This document shows, one piece after another, positions 43,997 through 54,200 of a stretch of 62,527 nt of DNA. A model generated the notes under the pieces. The model was given only the letters and a program-made list of their open reading frames with translations, did no database searches and was not told where the DNA came from. The DNA is taken from NCBI GenBank assembly GCA_012719125.1, contig JAAYAY010000201.1, positions 1-62,527 on the forward strand, given 5' to 3'. The stretch comes from Planctomycetaceae bacterium. GTDB lineage: Bacteria; Planctomycetota; Planctomycetia; Pirellulales; Thermoguttaceae. The number at the start of each line of letters is the position of its first letter. The stretch's first letter is position 1. A program made the translations under genes and the position numbers.

Positions 43997-46030
43997 TCAG
44001 TGCACTCTTTGTCCGGGCTTGGCGCCTTCGTCGGGAGAGAGCACATAGATCTCTTTGCCGCCGCTGCCGGAGGCGAGGATCATGCCTTCGCTGACGCCGA
44101 ACTTCATCTTTCGCGGGGCCAGGTTGGCCGCACAAATGACGAGCCGGCCGACGAGCTGCTCGGGATCGTAGGCGCTCTTGATGCCGGCGAAGACGTTGCG
44201 GGTTTCGCCGCCGCCGAAGCTGACCGTCAGTTGCAGGAGCTTGTTGGCCTCGGGGATGTGTTTGGCTTCGAGCACCCGGGCGACCCGAAGATCGACCTTC
44301 ATGAACTCGTCGAAACTGATTTCGGAGGCCAGCGGCTCGGCCTTGAGGGGCTCGTCGCTGTCGTCGTGTTGGGGCGCGGCACTGGGGGCGGCGTCGGCCT
44401 GTCTGCTCTCCTCGACCATCGCTTTCACTTTCTCCCGATCGACTCGGGTCATCATGTGGGTGAAGTTGTTGACTTGGGTGCCCAGCAGCGGCTTGTTCGC
44501 CTGATCCCAACTGGTGATCGGGTCGTTCAGCAAGTCGCCGGTCTGTTTCGCCAGTCGCGGCAGCACGGGGGCTAGATAGATTGCCAGTTGGCGGAACAGG
44601 TTGAGGGCGATCGTGCAGATATCGCGGAGTTCGTCCTGCTGGTCGGGAACCTTGCGGAGTTCCCACGGGGCTTTGTCATTGAAGAACTGGTTGGCTCGAT
44701 CTCCGGCGGCCAGGATGGCGCGCATGGCCCGGTTGTAGTCGCAGGCTTCGTAGGCCGCGGCGATCTGGTTGCCGTCGGCGGCAGCTTGTTCGAACAGTCC
44801 GCCGTCGTCCGGGTAGGTTTCGGACAATCCCGTCTTCTGCGCGAGTTTGGCTGCACGGCTGGCCAGATTAACGACGTTGTTCACCAGGTCGGCATCGACC
44901 TTGTTGGCAAACTCGTCCAGGTTCAGGTCGAGGTCGTCGACGCGGGGCGAGAGCTTCGAGGCGTAGTAGTAGCGGAGGTAGGATGGATCGAGATGTTTCA
45001 GGTAGGTGGAAGCCTGAATGAAGGTGCCCTTCGATTTGGACATCTTCTCGCCGTCGACCGTGAGGAAGCCGTGGATATGGACCTTTTTCGGCAGGCTGAA
45101 GCCGGCCGTCTTGAGCATGGCCGGCCAGAACAGGGTGTGGAAGTAGGTGATGTCTTTGCCGATGAAGTGGTGGATTTCGGTCTTATCGCTGCGCCACCAG
45201 TCGTCGAAATTCTCGCCGGTACGGTTGCACCAGGCGCGTGTCGAGCCGATGTAGCCGATGGGGGCGTCGAACCAGACGTACCAGTAGTTGCCCGGCGAGT
45301 CGGGGATCTCGAAGCCGAAATAGGGGGCCGGCCGGGAGATGTCCCAATCGCGGAGCGGTTCGTGGAGAAAGTGCCCCTTGAGATAGTTGGCCACCTCGGG
45401 CTGCAAGTGTTCGCCGCTCTGCGTCCACTCGGCGAGGAAGTCGTGGAGCCGCTCGATCTCGATGAACAGGTGGGTGGCCGAGCGGACCTCGGGCACGGTG
45501 CCGGAGAGCGTGCTCACCGGATCCTTCAGGTCGGCGGGCGAATAGGTGTGCCCGTTGTCGCAACTGTCGCCGTACTGGTTCTGCAGCCCGCAGTAGGGGC
45601 AGGTGCCCTTGACGAACCGGTCGGCGAGGAAAGTGCCGGCCTCGACGTCGTAGAGCTGGGTCACCTCCTTCTCGTGGACCAACCCCGCCTTGCGGATGGC
45701 GGCCCAGATCTCTTCACAGACGGCACGTGTCTCGGGGCTGTTGGTGCTGCCGTAGTTGTCGAACTCGATGTCGAACCCGGCAAAGTCGTCGACGTGCGCC
45801 TTTTGCATCCGGGCGAGCAATTCCGTTTCGGGAATGCCTTCGCTCTTGGCGCGGATCATGATCGCCGTGCCGTGGGTGTCGTCGGCGCAGATGTAGATGC
45901 ACCGCCGGCCCCGCAGTCTCTGGAACCGCACCCAGATGTCGGTCTGCAGGTACTCGACCAGGTGGCCGAGGTGGATGTGCCCGTTGGCATAGGGGAGGGC
46001 GCTGGTTACGAGGATTTGACGTTGAGTCAT
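43997..46030 (-). CDS. metG: Methionine--tRNA ligase
   Basis: 677 residues. The start at 46030 gives [20 protein letters not shown], the conserved beginning; the upstream extension to 46156 is not conserved-looking. The HIGH-like motif is ANGHIHLGH, the zinc-binding insertion has CPYCG, and the KMSKS loop is EKMSKSKG. Residues about 570-677 are the tRNA-binding (EMAP II/Arc1p-like) domain ([20 protein letters not shown]), present in dimeric MetRS. It charges tRNA-Met. No SD is evident (CTCTTCCG before ATG). G-rich repeats lie immediately upstream on the opposite strand. Confidence 0.97.
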   Translation of the reverse strand: MTQRQILVTSALPYANGHIHLGHLVEYLQTDIWVRFQRLRGRRCIYICADDTHGTAIMIRAKSEGIPETELLARMQKAHVDDFAGFDIEFDNYGSTNSPETRAVCEEIWAAIRKAGLVHEKEVTQLYDVEAGTFLADRFVKGTCPYCGLQNQYGDSCDNGHTYSPADLKDPVSTLSGTVPEVRSATHLFIEIERLHDFLAEWTQSGEHLQPEVANYLKGHFLHEPLRDWDISRPAPYFGFEIPDSPGNYWYVWFDAPIGYIGSTRAWCNRTGENFDDWWRSDKTEIHHFIGKDITYFHTLFWPAMLKTAGFSLPKKVHIHGFLTVDGEKMSKSKGTFIQASTYLKHLDPSYLRYYYASKLSPRVDDLDLNLDEFANKVDADLVNNVVNLASRAAKLAQKTGLSETYPDDGGLFEQAAADGNQIAAAYEACDYNRAMRAILAAGDRANQFFNDKAPWELRKVPDQQDELRDICTIALNLFRQLAIYLAPVLPRLAKQTGDLLNDPITSWDQANKPLLGTQVNNFTHMMTRVDREKVKAMVEESRQADAAPSAAPQHDDSDEPLKAEPLASEISFDEFMKVDLRVARVLEAKHIPEANKLLQLTVSFGGGETRNVFAGIKSAYDPEQLVGRLVICAANLAPRKMKFGVSEGMILASGSGGKEIYVLSPDEGAKPGQRVH

Positions 46031-46043
46031 CGGAAGAGTTGTT

Positions 46044-46083
46044 AGGGGTCGGGGTTCAGGGTTCAGGGGGCAGGGTTCGGGGC
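46044..46083 (+). repeat. G-run repeat (GGGGTTCAGGG type) next to metG
   Basis: Six GGG/GGGG runs separated by 2-4 nt over 40 nt on the strand opposite metG, 14 nt upstream of its start codon. Able to form a G-quadruplex; C-rich in the metG leader RNA. Confidence 0.65.
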
Positions 46084-46276
46084 CAGCCGCGAAAGGGACG
46101 TTTGTTTGCTGAGTGCTGTCCGCGGGGTCGCAGGAATCCCATTTTATCGAATACACCGCGTTTGGGGGAGGTCACTCGGGGGCCCCTCGTTTGGCTGAAT
46201 TGGCTTCAGGATAGGACCGTGGGAGAGGGGGTCAGGTTCAGCTTCCTTGAGGGGACCGTGGGCGATGACCGTATCT

Positions 46277-46936
46277 TCAGTTCTGGATGGCCGACTTGAG
46301 TTGCCTGAGCAAGCGCAGCCAGTCCCCCTCTGCGGGGTCATGACCCTCGAATCCTCCCACATCGACGCTGCGGTAGGTTTTCCCAGACTTCGTGTGAATC
46401 TCGACGTAGTAGCGCCGGAAGTGTCTCGCGTCATAGCTGGTTCTATCCTCCTGGCCAACGACGACGTCAGCGATGCTTGCGCGGTCGATGCTCCGCTCGC
46501 CTGCCAGCGACTCCAATTCGATCGTTTCTCCGGCTATGGTGACCGACCTGAAGGTCCGAAAAGGTTCGGCCAGCCCTTCACAGACAGCCAGGCCGGCAAG
46601 GAACAGCAAGAACACCATCACAGCGCCAACGAGAATCGTCGTGGGTGAAGGGGCCGTTTCTTCGTGCGAATCGCGGGAATTCAGGCGACTTCTGGCGAGA
46701 AACAGTGAACAGACTGAAACATTGCCCACCAGCAGCAGCACTGCTGCCGGAGAGAACCACGCCTCAAAGGCGGTTTGCAGCGTGAAGACGGGCGCTCCAT
46801 CCGCGTTGTTTGTCACCTGCGGCACCGCCTCTTCAGGCGGCAGAAGAGCGATGAGAACGGCGAACTGCGGGAAGATCGACAAGAAGATCGCAATGCCAAC
46901 CGCCTTGTCACGGATCGGAGAACGTGCTGTACCCAC
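46277..46936 (-). CDS. Membrane protein of unknown function
   Basis: 219 residues. Three likely transmembrane helices: about 13-32 (VGIAIFLSIFPQFAVLIALL), 59-80 (WFSPAAVLLLVGNVSVCSLF) and 99-120 (TTILVGAVMVFLLFLAGLAV). The C-terminal ~100 residues form a soluble domain (FRTFRSVTIAGETIELESLA, RHFRRYYVEIHTKSGKTYRS) with the pattern of a small PH-like or beta-rich domain often seen in membrane proteins with a photosystem-assembly-like sequence (SIDRASIADVVVG). No name is assigned. Divergent from the SYLF protein, with a promoter candidate between them. Confidence 0.6.
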   Translation of the reverse strand: MGTARSPIRDKAVGIAIFLSIFPQFAVLIALLPPEEAVPQVTNNADGAPVFTLQTAFEAWFSPAAVLLLVGNVSVCSLFLARSRLNSRDSHEETAPSPTTILVGAVMVFLLFLAGLAVCEGLAEPFRTFRSVTIAGETIELESLAGERSIDRASIADVVVGQEDRTSYDARHFRRYYVEIHTKSGKTYRSVDVGGFEGHDPAEGDWLRLLRQLKSAIQN

Positions 46937-47048
46937 CGACTTCCCCCTCTTCGCGTGCTGGCCCCGGATTCATGGCATTGCCCACCATCGTAGTCCGGCA
47001 GGTAGCAGCTTGCCAGGCAACTCGAGAATTGGGGCCGCCACCTTGGCA

Positions 47049-47078
47049 TTGTTGGTTTTCGCGGGTGGGTTCTATAAT
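47049..47078 (+). promoter_or_regulatory. Promoter of the SYLF-domain gene
   Basis: TTGTTG (47049-47054), 18-nt spacer, TATAAT (47073-47078), about 54 nt upstream of the start at 47132. Confidence 0.5.
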
Positions 47079-47131
47079 GCCCGCTGGCTTGTGGAGATAG
47101 GGCAGGCATCACTTGAAGGGAGGCAGTGAGA

Positions 47132-48172
47132 ATGAGCAGGAAGCAGACGGTGACAGCCCTGATTCTGGCCGCTTGCTGGTTGATTCTGGGCAAGGGTTTG
47201 ATGGCCCAGAGCAAGGAGGACACGATCATCGAGGCGTCGTCGGCCGTTCTGGACGAAATCATGGCGATTCCGCTCAGTTCGATCCCCGAGAGCATGCTGG
47301 CCGACGCCCAGGGGCTGGTGATCATCCCGAACATGGTCAAAGGCGGCTTTGTCGTGGGCGGCCGGCACGGTCGGGGGGTGTTGCTGGTGCGCGACGAGGA
47401 CCAAAGCTGGCATGCACCGGTATTTGTCTCATTGACCGGCGGGAGCATCGGCTGGCAGGTGGGCGTGCAGACGACCGACGTGATTCTCGTGTTCAAAACG
47501 CGTCAGAGCGTGCAGGGCATCCTCAACGGCAAATTCACCTTGGGCGCCGATGCGGCCGCGGCCGCCGGCCCGGTGGGGCGCCAGGCCGCCGCGGCAACCG
47601 ACGGCCGGTTCAAGGCGGAGATTTATTCATATTCGCGAAGTCGTGGGTTGTTCGCCGGGGTGTCGATCGACGGCTCGGTTCTTCAACTGGACCAGATCGC
47701 CAACGCCGCCTACTACCGGAGTCCGGCGCCCGGGACTCCGCCGGTCACGCCCCAGCCGGCCATCGACCTGGTCGGCCGCGTGGTCAAGTACTGCGGCGCC
47801 CCCACCATCCCCGCACCGGACTATCCGGCCGGGCAGGCGGTCCATCCGGCGCCGGCTCCGTCGGTCGGCGAGGCCGAGGTTGTCCGCAACCAGTTGGCCC
47901 AGGTCGCCCCACAGCTCTACGCGCTGCTGGATTCCCAATGGAGCACCTACCTGGCCTTACCGCCCGAGATCTTCACCGGCCAGGGGCACCCGGCGCCGGA
48001 GGCCCTCAATCGCTGCCTGGGGCGGTTCAAGGCCGTCACGAGCGACGCCCGGTATATGGGCCTTGCCCAGCGGGCCGAGTTTCAATCGACCTACGGGCTG
48101 TTGCAGCATTACGCTTCGACTCTCACCCAGGCACCGGACAAGCTGGAGATCCCTCCGCCGCCGGCGAATTGA
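47132..48172 (+). CDS. Exported SYLF (Ysc84-type) lipid-binding domain protein
   Basis: 346 residues. ATG 47132 has GGGAGG 8 nt upstream (a GTG at 47126 is also in frame). Signal peptide about 1-26 (VTALILAACWLILGKGLMA|QS). The SYLF domain spans about 30-195: IPESMLADAQGLVIIPNMVK, GGRHGRGVLLVRD, GGSIGWQVGVQTTDVILVF and LFAGVSIDGSVL are typical. This domain binds membrane phospholipids, and bacterial members are often exported or associated with the outer membrane. About 200-346 is a Pro/Ala-rich linker followed by a helical tail. It may organise the cell-envelope membrane; the function is unproven. Confidence 0.85.
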   Translation: MSRKQTVTALILAACWLILGKGLMAQSKEDTIIEASSAVLDEIMAIPLSSIPESMLADAQGLVIIPNMVKGGFVVGGRHGRGVLLVRDEDQSWHAPVFVSLTGGSIGWQVGVQTTDVILVFKTRQSVQGILNGKFTLGADAAAAAGPVGRQAAAATDGRFKAEIYSYSRSRGLFAGVSIDGSVLQLDQIANAAYYRSPAPGTPPVTPQPAIDLVGRVVKYCGAPTIPAPDYPAGQAVHPAPAPSVGEAEVVRNQLAQVAPQLYALLDSQWSTYLALPPEIFTGQGHPAPEALNRCLGRFKAVTSDARYMGLAQRAEFQSTYGLLQHYASTLTQAPDKLEIPPPPAN

Positions 48173-48235
48173 ACTCGGCTGGCTCGAACTATCATTATCT
48201 GGCTCTCTTACCCCAAGTTGCTTCCAGAGCCCACG

Positions 48236-49309
48236 ATGTCCAGCAACCCGAGAATCCTGATCGTTCGCCTCACGGCCATCGGCGACGTGCTCCATGGTCT
48301 GCCCGTTCTGTGTGCCTTGCGCGACCATTTGCCTGGGGCCGAACTCGCTTGGATCGTTGAAGGGCGAGCGAGTAGTCTGCTCGAAGGACATCCCGCGTTG
48401 GATCGGCTCATTGCCGTGCCTCGTCACTGGTTGAAGTCGCTGCGTACCGTGCGGCAGGTTCGGCGGGAGGTGCGCCGGTTCGCGCCCGACGTCACGATCG
48501 ACGTTCAAGGGCTGATGCGAAGTGCCGTGGCCGCGTGGCTTTCGGGTGCGAAACGTCGAATCGGATTCGGTTGCGAGAAAGGCCGCGAGTTGAGCCCTTG
48601 GCTGAACAACGAGCTTGTTCGCTCGACGGCGCCCCACATCATCGACGCCAATCTGGAACTCTTGCGGCCGCTGGGGATTGAGGAGCCCGAGGTTCGTTTC
48701 GATCTTCCCGAAACCGAGGCCGATCGGCAATCCTGCGGGGAGATTTTCGACCGACTCGGGCAGAGCGGGCCGTTTGCCCTGTTTAATGTCGGCGCCGGAT
48801 GGCCGTCGAAACTCTGGCGTCCCGAGCGTTTTGCAGTCGTCGCGCGGCATCTTGGCCGGCGTTGGGGCTTGCCGACGATCGTCGTTTGGGCCGGCGTGGA
48901 AGAGCGAGCGGCGGCCACGGCCGTCGTCACCCAGTCGGATTCGTGTGCGGTCATGGCGCCCGAGACGTCGTTGCGGGAGTTGGCGGCCTTGTGCCGGCAG
49001 GCAACGCTGTTTGTCGGCTCCGACACGGGACCGCTCCATTTGGCGGCCGCCGTCGGCACGCCCTGCGTGGGCCTCTACGGCCCCATGCCGGCCGAGCGAA
49101 ACGGCCCCTACGGCCCCCAGCACATCGCTCTTCAGAAGGCGACCTATCAGGGCGGACGCCACGGGCGACGCAAAGCGCCCCAGACGCTGATGGACGCGAT
49201 CTCGATCGAAGACGTGTGTGGAGCGTGCGATGAGATTCTGGATCGCGTGGATCTCTCAAGGGTTCGTGAATCGGCTCTGCCATCTGGCTCGCTCGTCAAC
49301 GGGCGGTAA
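48236..49309 (+). CDS. Glycosyltransferase family 9 (heptosyltransferase-like)
   Basis: 357 residues. ATG 48236 preferred over the TTG at 48218. GT-B fold of family 9: ILIVRLTAIGDVLHGLPVLC at the N-terminus, DVTIDVQGLMRSAVAAWLSGAKRRIGF, then the C-terminal donor site GAGWPSKLWRPERF and the end motif LFVGSDTGPLHLAAAVGTPC. These enzymes add heptose from ADP-heptose to lipid A-linked core in the cytoplasm at the inner membrane, consistent with a lipopolysaccharide-bearing organism. Its closest class is WaaC (heptosyltransferase I). No other core genes are adjacent. Confidence 0.85.
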   Translation: MSSNPRILIVRLTAIGDVLHGLPVLCALRDHLPGAELAWIVEGRASSLLEGHPALDRLIAVPRHWLKSLRTVRQVRREVRRFAPDVTIDVQGLMRSAVAAWLSGAKRRIGFGCEKGRELSPWLNNELVRSTAPHIIDANLELLRPLGIEEPEVRFDLPETEADRQSCGEIFDRLGQSGPFALFNVGAGWPSKLWRPERFAVVARHLGRRWGLPTIVVWAGVEERAAATAVVTQSDSCAVMAPETSLRELAALCRQATLFVGSDTGPLHLAAAVGTPCVGLYGPMPAERNGPYGPQHIALQKATYQGGRHGRRKAPQTLMDAISIEDVCGACDEILDRVDLSRVRESALPSGSLVNGR

Positions 49310-49483
49310 GCGGTTGACCGGGAATCCAGTCTAATTGGATGCGCGCAATCTGACGTGGAAGATCGCTCATGGTGGGCCGCCACTCGCGAACCGTCTGTTC
49401 ATGCCGTTATGATGTTGGCCGGTCAGGGATTTCGCGAGGTTCGATTGGCGTTGGTCCGTTCTGGCTCCACCCTACGGGCCGAG

Positions 49484-49513
49484 TTGGCACGGGCCGGATC
49501 GGACGGCTACAAT
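49484..49513 (+). promoter_or_regulatory. Promoter ahead of the GH28-like gene
   Basis: TTGGCA (49484-49489), 18-nt spacer, TACAAT (49508-49513), 106 nt before ATG 49619. Confidence 0.5.
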
Positions 49514-49618
49514 AGGCTCTCAACCGTCCAAATTGCAGAGCGTTTCCGCAGAACGCCGCCCGGACCGTGGGTCTGTGGCAGAACGATTCGTTGAAAGTAC
49601 GACCTGGAGAAAGCAGCT

Positions 49619-51025
49619 ATGTACGTTTGTGCCCATACGATCGAGAACCCCGTGTTCCGCACTCTCTTGAGTCTGACACTCCTCGCCGGCGGCGCGATGA
49701 CCGTTGCTGCGGAAGTGGTCGTCTACCCTACACCGGAAGGCGAGGCGTTATCGACCGACTACGAGGTCTGGGCCGACGGCAAGAAGGTCGACGTTTATAC
49801 GGCCCGGACCCTGGATCCGCCGTTCGCCGGCAAGCAATGGGATTACGGCGGGCCTTACAGTTTTGCCAGCTTCGACGTGACCGGCGAAGTGACGGTCAGG
49901 GTCACGTCGAAACGTTCGCTGCGCGACACGATCGTCCGTCCCGTTTCGGCGGGCGTGACGCCCACGATCGACGACGACCACACGCTCACGATCCGCCTGG
50001 ACCGGCCGCGGAAGTTGAGCATCGAACCCGACGGTCGGAAAGGCCCGCTGCTGCTGTTTGCCAATCCGCCCGAAGAGAATCCGCCGAAGCCCGATGGTGA
50101 GGGCGTGGTCTACTTCGGCCCGGGCGTCCACAAGCCGGGCAGAATCGAGATCGGCAGCGGGCAGACGGTCTATCTGGCGGGGGGCGCCGTCGTCAAGGGC
50201 GGGATCATCGCCGAGGGGGACAACATCAGGATCTGCGGGCGCGGAATTCTCGACGGCTCCGACTGGGAATGGCGCAAGGGGCCGACGCCCACGGTGATCG
50301 CCATTCACGGCACGAACGTCGAGGTGAGCGGGATCACCATCCGCGGCGCGTCGCACTGGACGATCGTTCCCCGCCACAGCCGCAACGTGACCGTGCGAAA
50401 CGTCAAGCTTTGCAACAGCCGCGTGCAGAACGACGACGGGATCAATCCCTGCAATTCGCAGGACGTGCTGATCACCGACTGCTTCATCCGCAGCGACGAC
50501 GACTGCGTGGCCATGAAGGGGCTCACGTTCGACGGCGAGAACAACAACGTCGAACGGATCACGGTCGAGAACTGCATTCTCTGGTGCGACCGGGCCCGGA
50601 TCTTTCTGCTCGGGCACGAAAGCCGCGCCGAGTACATGCGCCAGGTGACGCTGCGGAACCTCGACATCATCCACTTCACGATGACGCCTTTCCTGTTCGA
50701 GCCCGGCGAGGACATGCGGCTCGAGGAAGTCACTGTCCAAGACGTTCGCATGCACGGCGAAGGCCAGCGTGAGTTCATCCGCTTGCGGCCGGTCGTCAAC
50801 CAGTACATGCGGAAGCAGACCCCCGGATTTGTCGCCGACATCCGCTTTGAGAACGTGACCCTCACCGGCCGGCCGGGCGAGTATCTCGTGCAGTTGATCG
50901 GCGCCGACGAAGAGCACAACGTTAAGGACGTGAGCTTTCAGAACGTGTCGATTCTCGGGGAGCCGCTCACGGCGGAGTCCAAGAACGTGCAGATCGGCGA
51001 ACACGTCGAGGGGGTGAGGTTTTGA
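49619..51025 (+). CDS. Exported GH28-like right-handed beta-helix enzyme
   Basis: 468 residues, GGAGAAAG 7 nt before ATG 49619. Signal peptide about 12-32 (FRTLLSLTLLAGGAMTVAAE). The beta-helix shows repeated short strands from about 200 on. QNDDGINPCNSQDVLITDCF and RSDDDCVAMKG supply the clustered aspartates that in GH28 polygalacturonases act as the acid and the nucleophile-activating residues; LLGHESRAEY stands where GHG occurs. An N-terminal beta domain (VVVYPTPEGEALSTDYEVW) precedes it. Substrate probably a uronic-acid or plant-type polymer; not determined. A dispersed-repeat cluster separates it from the next gene. Confidence 0.75.
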   Translation: MYVCAHTIENPVFRTLLSLTLLAGGAMTVAAEVVVYPTPEGEALSTDYEVWADGKKVDVYTARTLDPPFAGKQWDYGGPYSFASFDVTGEVTVRVTSKRSLRDTIVRPVSAGVTPTIDDDHTLTIRLDRPRKLSIEPDGRKGPLLLFANPPEENPPKPDGEGVVYFGPGVHKPGRIEIGSGQTVYLAGGAVVKGGIIAEGDNIRICGRGILDGSDWEWRKGPTPTVIAIHGTNVEVSGITIRGASHWTIVPRHSRNVTVRNVKLCNSRVQNDDGINPCNSQDVLITDCFIRSDDDCVAMKGLTFDGENNNVERITVENCILWCDRARIFLLGHESRAEYMRQVTLRNLDIIHFTMTPFLFEPGEDMRLEEVTVQDVRMHGEGQREFIRLRPVVNQYMRKQTPGFVADIRFENVTLTGRPGEYLVQLIGADEEHNVKDVSFQNVSILGEPLTAESKNVQIGEHVEGVRF

Positions 51026-51063
51026 GTGCGTATCCAGTGAACGCAACCGAGCGTTGAGAATTG

Positions 51064-51180
51064 TTGGAGTACAGGCTTCAGCCTGCGTGAAACAGGGCTT
51101 CAGCGTTCAACAGAACACAATCGTATCCAAAGCAGGCTAAAGCCTGTACTCCAGCAGGCAGGCTGAAACCTGTACTCCAA
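51064..51180. repeat. Cluster of three TTGGAGTACAGGCTTCAGCC units
   Basis: A direct unit at 51064-51086 and two inverted units at 51132-51153 and 51158-51180 (GCAGGCTRAARCCTGTACTC). Each arm contains the internal palindrome AGGCTNNAGCCT. A widespread dispersed repeat. Confidence 0.75.
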
Positions 51181-51225
51181 CGACCGACCGTACATGTCTG
51201 AATCGTTGAAATCAGGGAACCAGCC

Positions 51226-54200
51226 ATGAACCGACTCATCCGGATTGTCGGGACTTTCCTGCTCGGTACGCTTCTGCTCCTGCCAGGCCTTGTCGTTGCG
51301 GATGAGGCTGTCCCGAACGCCGACGCCGAGATGCGTTCGCTGCTCGACGCCCCGCTGCTGTTCACCAAACGCCACTCCTACAGCGGCATCCACATCTACG
51401 ACACCTACTACAAGTGGCCGCCCGGCGGTGGCGGCATCTACGTGCTGGAGAATCCGTCGGCGCCGCGCGACCAGTGGCGGATTCGGGCCGTCATCGATCC
51501 CGACACGTCCGAGACCTTGGGTTTCGGCGTCTACGACGAACCGGAACTCTCCTGGGACGCGACCAGGATCCTATTCACCTTCAAGGGCGAACCCGAGGGA
51601 AGCACCAGCATTTATGAGATCGGAGTCGACGGCCGCGGCTTGAGGCTGGTAAGCAATCCGGAATGCACGCTGGCCTGCTATCAGGGGCGAAACGGTGGTC
51701 AACACGACGTCTACCCGGCCTATCTGCCCGACGATCGGATCGTGTTTTTGTCGACCCGTCCCAGCGGGCTGGTGCCGTGCAACAACACGGGTGTGGCGAT
51801 TCTCCACGTGATGAACGCCGACGGATCGGATATGCAACCGATTTCGGTGAACAACGTCAACGAATTTGATCCGGCCGTCTTGCCCGACGGGCGGATCCTG
51901 TTCGGCCGCTGGGAGTACGTGGACAAGAACGCGTTGACGATCCAGTCGCTGTGGTCGATGAATCCCGACGGGACCCAGGAAACCGCCTTCTACGCCAACA
52001 ACATGGTCTTTCCCGAGGCGATCCTCGACGCGCGACCGGTGCCCGGCACGCACTTGATCGTCGGCACGTTCGCCAAACACAACTCCACGCCCCGCGGCTC
52101 GATTGCCCTGGTCGATCCGCGGCTGGGAAAGAACGATCCGAAGGCCATCGAGAACCTGGAACATCCCGAGAATCCCACCTGCGACACGGGCGATTCGTGC
52201 GAGCCGTGGCCCGTCACTGCCGACGTTTTTTTGTATAGCGGCCGTGTCGCGGGTGATGCACGGAACGCCATTCGCATGATCAATCGCGGGGGGCGGCAGA
52301 TCGCGCTCGTCAGCGATCCGGAGATCTGTCTGCACTCGCCCATGCTCGTCAAGCCGCGGCGGAGGCCGATCGCCATCGCCGACGTGGTCGATCGCTCGGC
52401 GCCGACGGGCCGGTTCTTTTTGCAGGACATCTACAAGGGACTGACCGGCGTCGAACGGGGCGAGGTCAAACATTTGCGAGTGATCGAAGAGACGTCGCGG
52501 GTGAGCGGGTCGACGATGGGCGGCAGTCCCTACAATCAGACCTTCCTGGTCAGCGCCGCCTTGGCGTTTGGGGCGAAGAACTACCTGGGGATCGTACCGG
52601 TGGCCGAGGACGGTTCGGCCTACTTTGAGGTGCCGGCCGGGCGGGCGGTTTATCTTCAGGCCCTGGACGCTGAAGGGCGGCTGGTGCAGAGCATGCGGAC
52701 CTTCGTGCAGGCTTCGCCGGGCACGACGCGATCGTGCATCGGCTGCCACGAGCACAAATACAGCACCTCGGCCGCGGTTAGCGAGGCGGCGAACCTGGCC
52801 GGCAGGCAGCCCGACCAGTTGCAGCCCGAATCGTGGGGCAGCGGGTATGTGGACTATCCCAGCCGGGTCCAGCCGGTGCTGGACAAGCACTGTGTGCGCT
52901 GTCACGGGGGTCCCGAAGGGATCGCTGCCGGCATGGATCTCTCGGGCGGCTGGACCGAGCATTTCAGTATCAGCTACGAGAACCTGGCGAACCGGCGGGA
53001 GACGCAGTTGATCGCCTACTGGATCGCCGGAATCGACTGCATGAACGGAACGGCGCCCTGGTCGTCGCAGATTTTCGCACCCCGGCAGCACGGCTCGGGG
53101 GCCGCTCCGCTGGCCGACCTGCTCGTCGAGGGGCACGACGGGTACATTGCCGACATGACCCGCACCGAGCGGGACCTGCTCATGGCCTGGATCGATTCGA
53201 ACGGCCTTTACCATGGAACCTGGGACGAAACGGCCGCAGGTTGCGCTATCAAGGAATGGAAGAGCATGCAGGCGGCACTCGTCCGGGAAATGCAGAGTGC
53301 CGGCTGCCTCGAGTGCCACGGCAACGGCGGCAAGATCGCCTTCATCGAGAACGACTGGATCAACCTGCAGCGGCCCGAGTGGAGCCGCATTCTTCGCGCA
53401 CCGTTGGCGAAAGACGGGGAAGGCTTCGGGCTGGCGAGCTGTCGCGATCGCAAGATCGATCCGCGCCGCCAGCGGATCCATCTGCTCTGGAAGGGCTATG
53501 CTCACGCGGTCCAGCCGCCCGAGGCATTTCCCAAGAACGAAGTGCTCGCGCCCGATCCAAGCGGCCAGCCCGTGGTGAGCTTTGCGTCGACGGAAGACGA
53601 ACACTACCGAAGGATGCTGGCGATCATTCGCGGGGCTCGCGACGTGGCGCTGGCCGATCCGCGGGTCGACATGCCGGGGGCCGAGGTGATGGCGGGAACC
53701 TGCCGCACGTTTCGCTCGCCGCCGGTGCCGGCCTTTGCCCCGAAGCCGATTGCCGAGCCGGATGGCGACGGTGTGGTCCAGGTCTCGTGGGAGGTGTCGG
53801 CCGCGACGATCGGTCTGGAGGCCGAACTCCATCGAGCTTCGCGTGCGCATTTTGCCCCGAGCGACGAGACGCGGCTGGTGCGGACCGCCCTGGGCCATTT
53901 TGAAGACAGGGATGCTCCCCAGGGTGAGCAGCACTATGCACTCGTGCTCTGTTCGCCGCTGAAGCGCAGCTTGCCCGCCTACGCAGCGGTTGCAGTGCCT
54001 GCCCCGCAGCCCGCGCCGGCTCCGGCCGGACTACAGGTTGTTTCCGCGATGGCGTCGGTGCGACTTCAGTGGGCCGCCCCCGCTGCGCCCGTTTCCGGCT
54101 ACCACGTTGAACGAGCGCCGGCGGGGACCGATGATTTCCGGCGAGTTACCGAGACGCCGGTTCGTTTGCCGTCCTTCATCGACGGCCGGGTGGAAGCGGA

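Noticed and set aside
44588-46045. 485-codon plus-strand frame opposite metG
   Set aside because: Gly/Val-rich shadow of a well-identified gene on the other strand.
47113-48360. 415-codon frame overlapping the SYLF gene in another phase
   Set aside because: Arg/Gly-rich, no domain; the SYLF frame has signal peptide and motifs.
51571-53934. 787-codon minus-strand frame
   Set aside because: Shadow of the HzsA-related gene; composition is Arg/His-rich without any family pattern.
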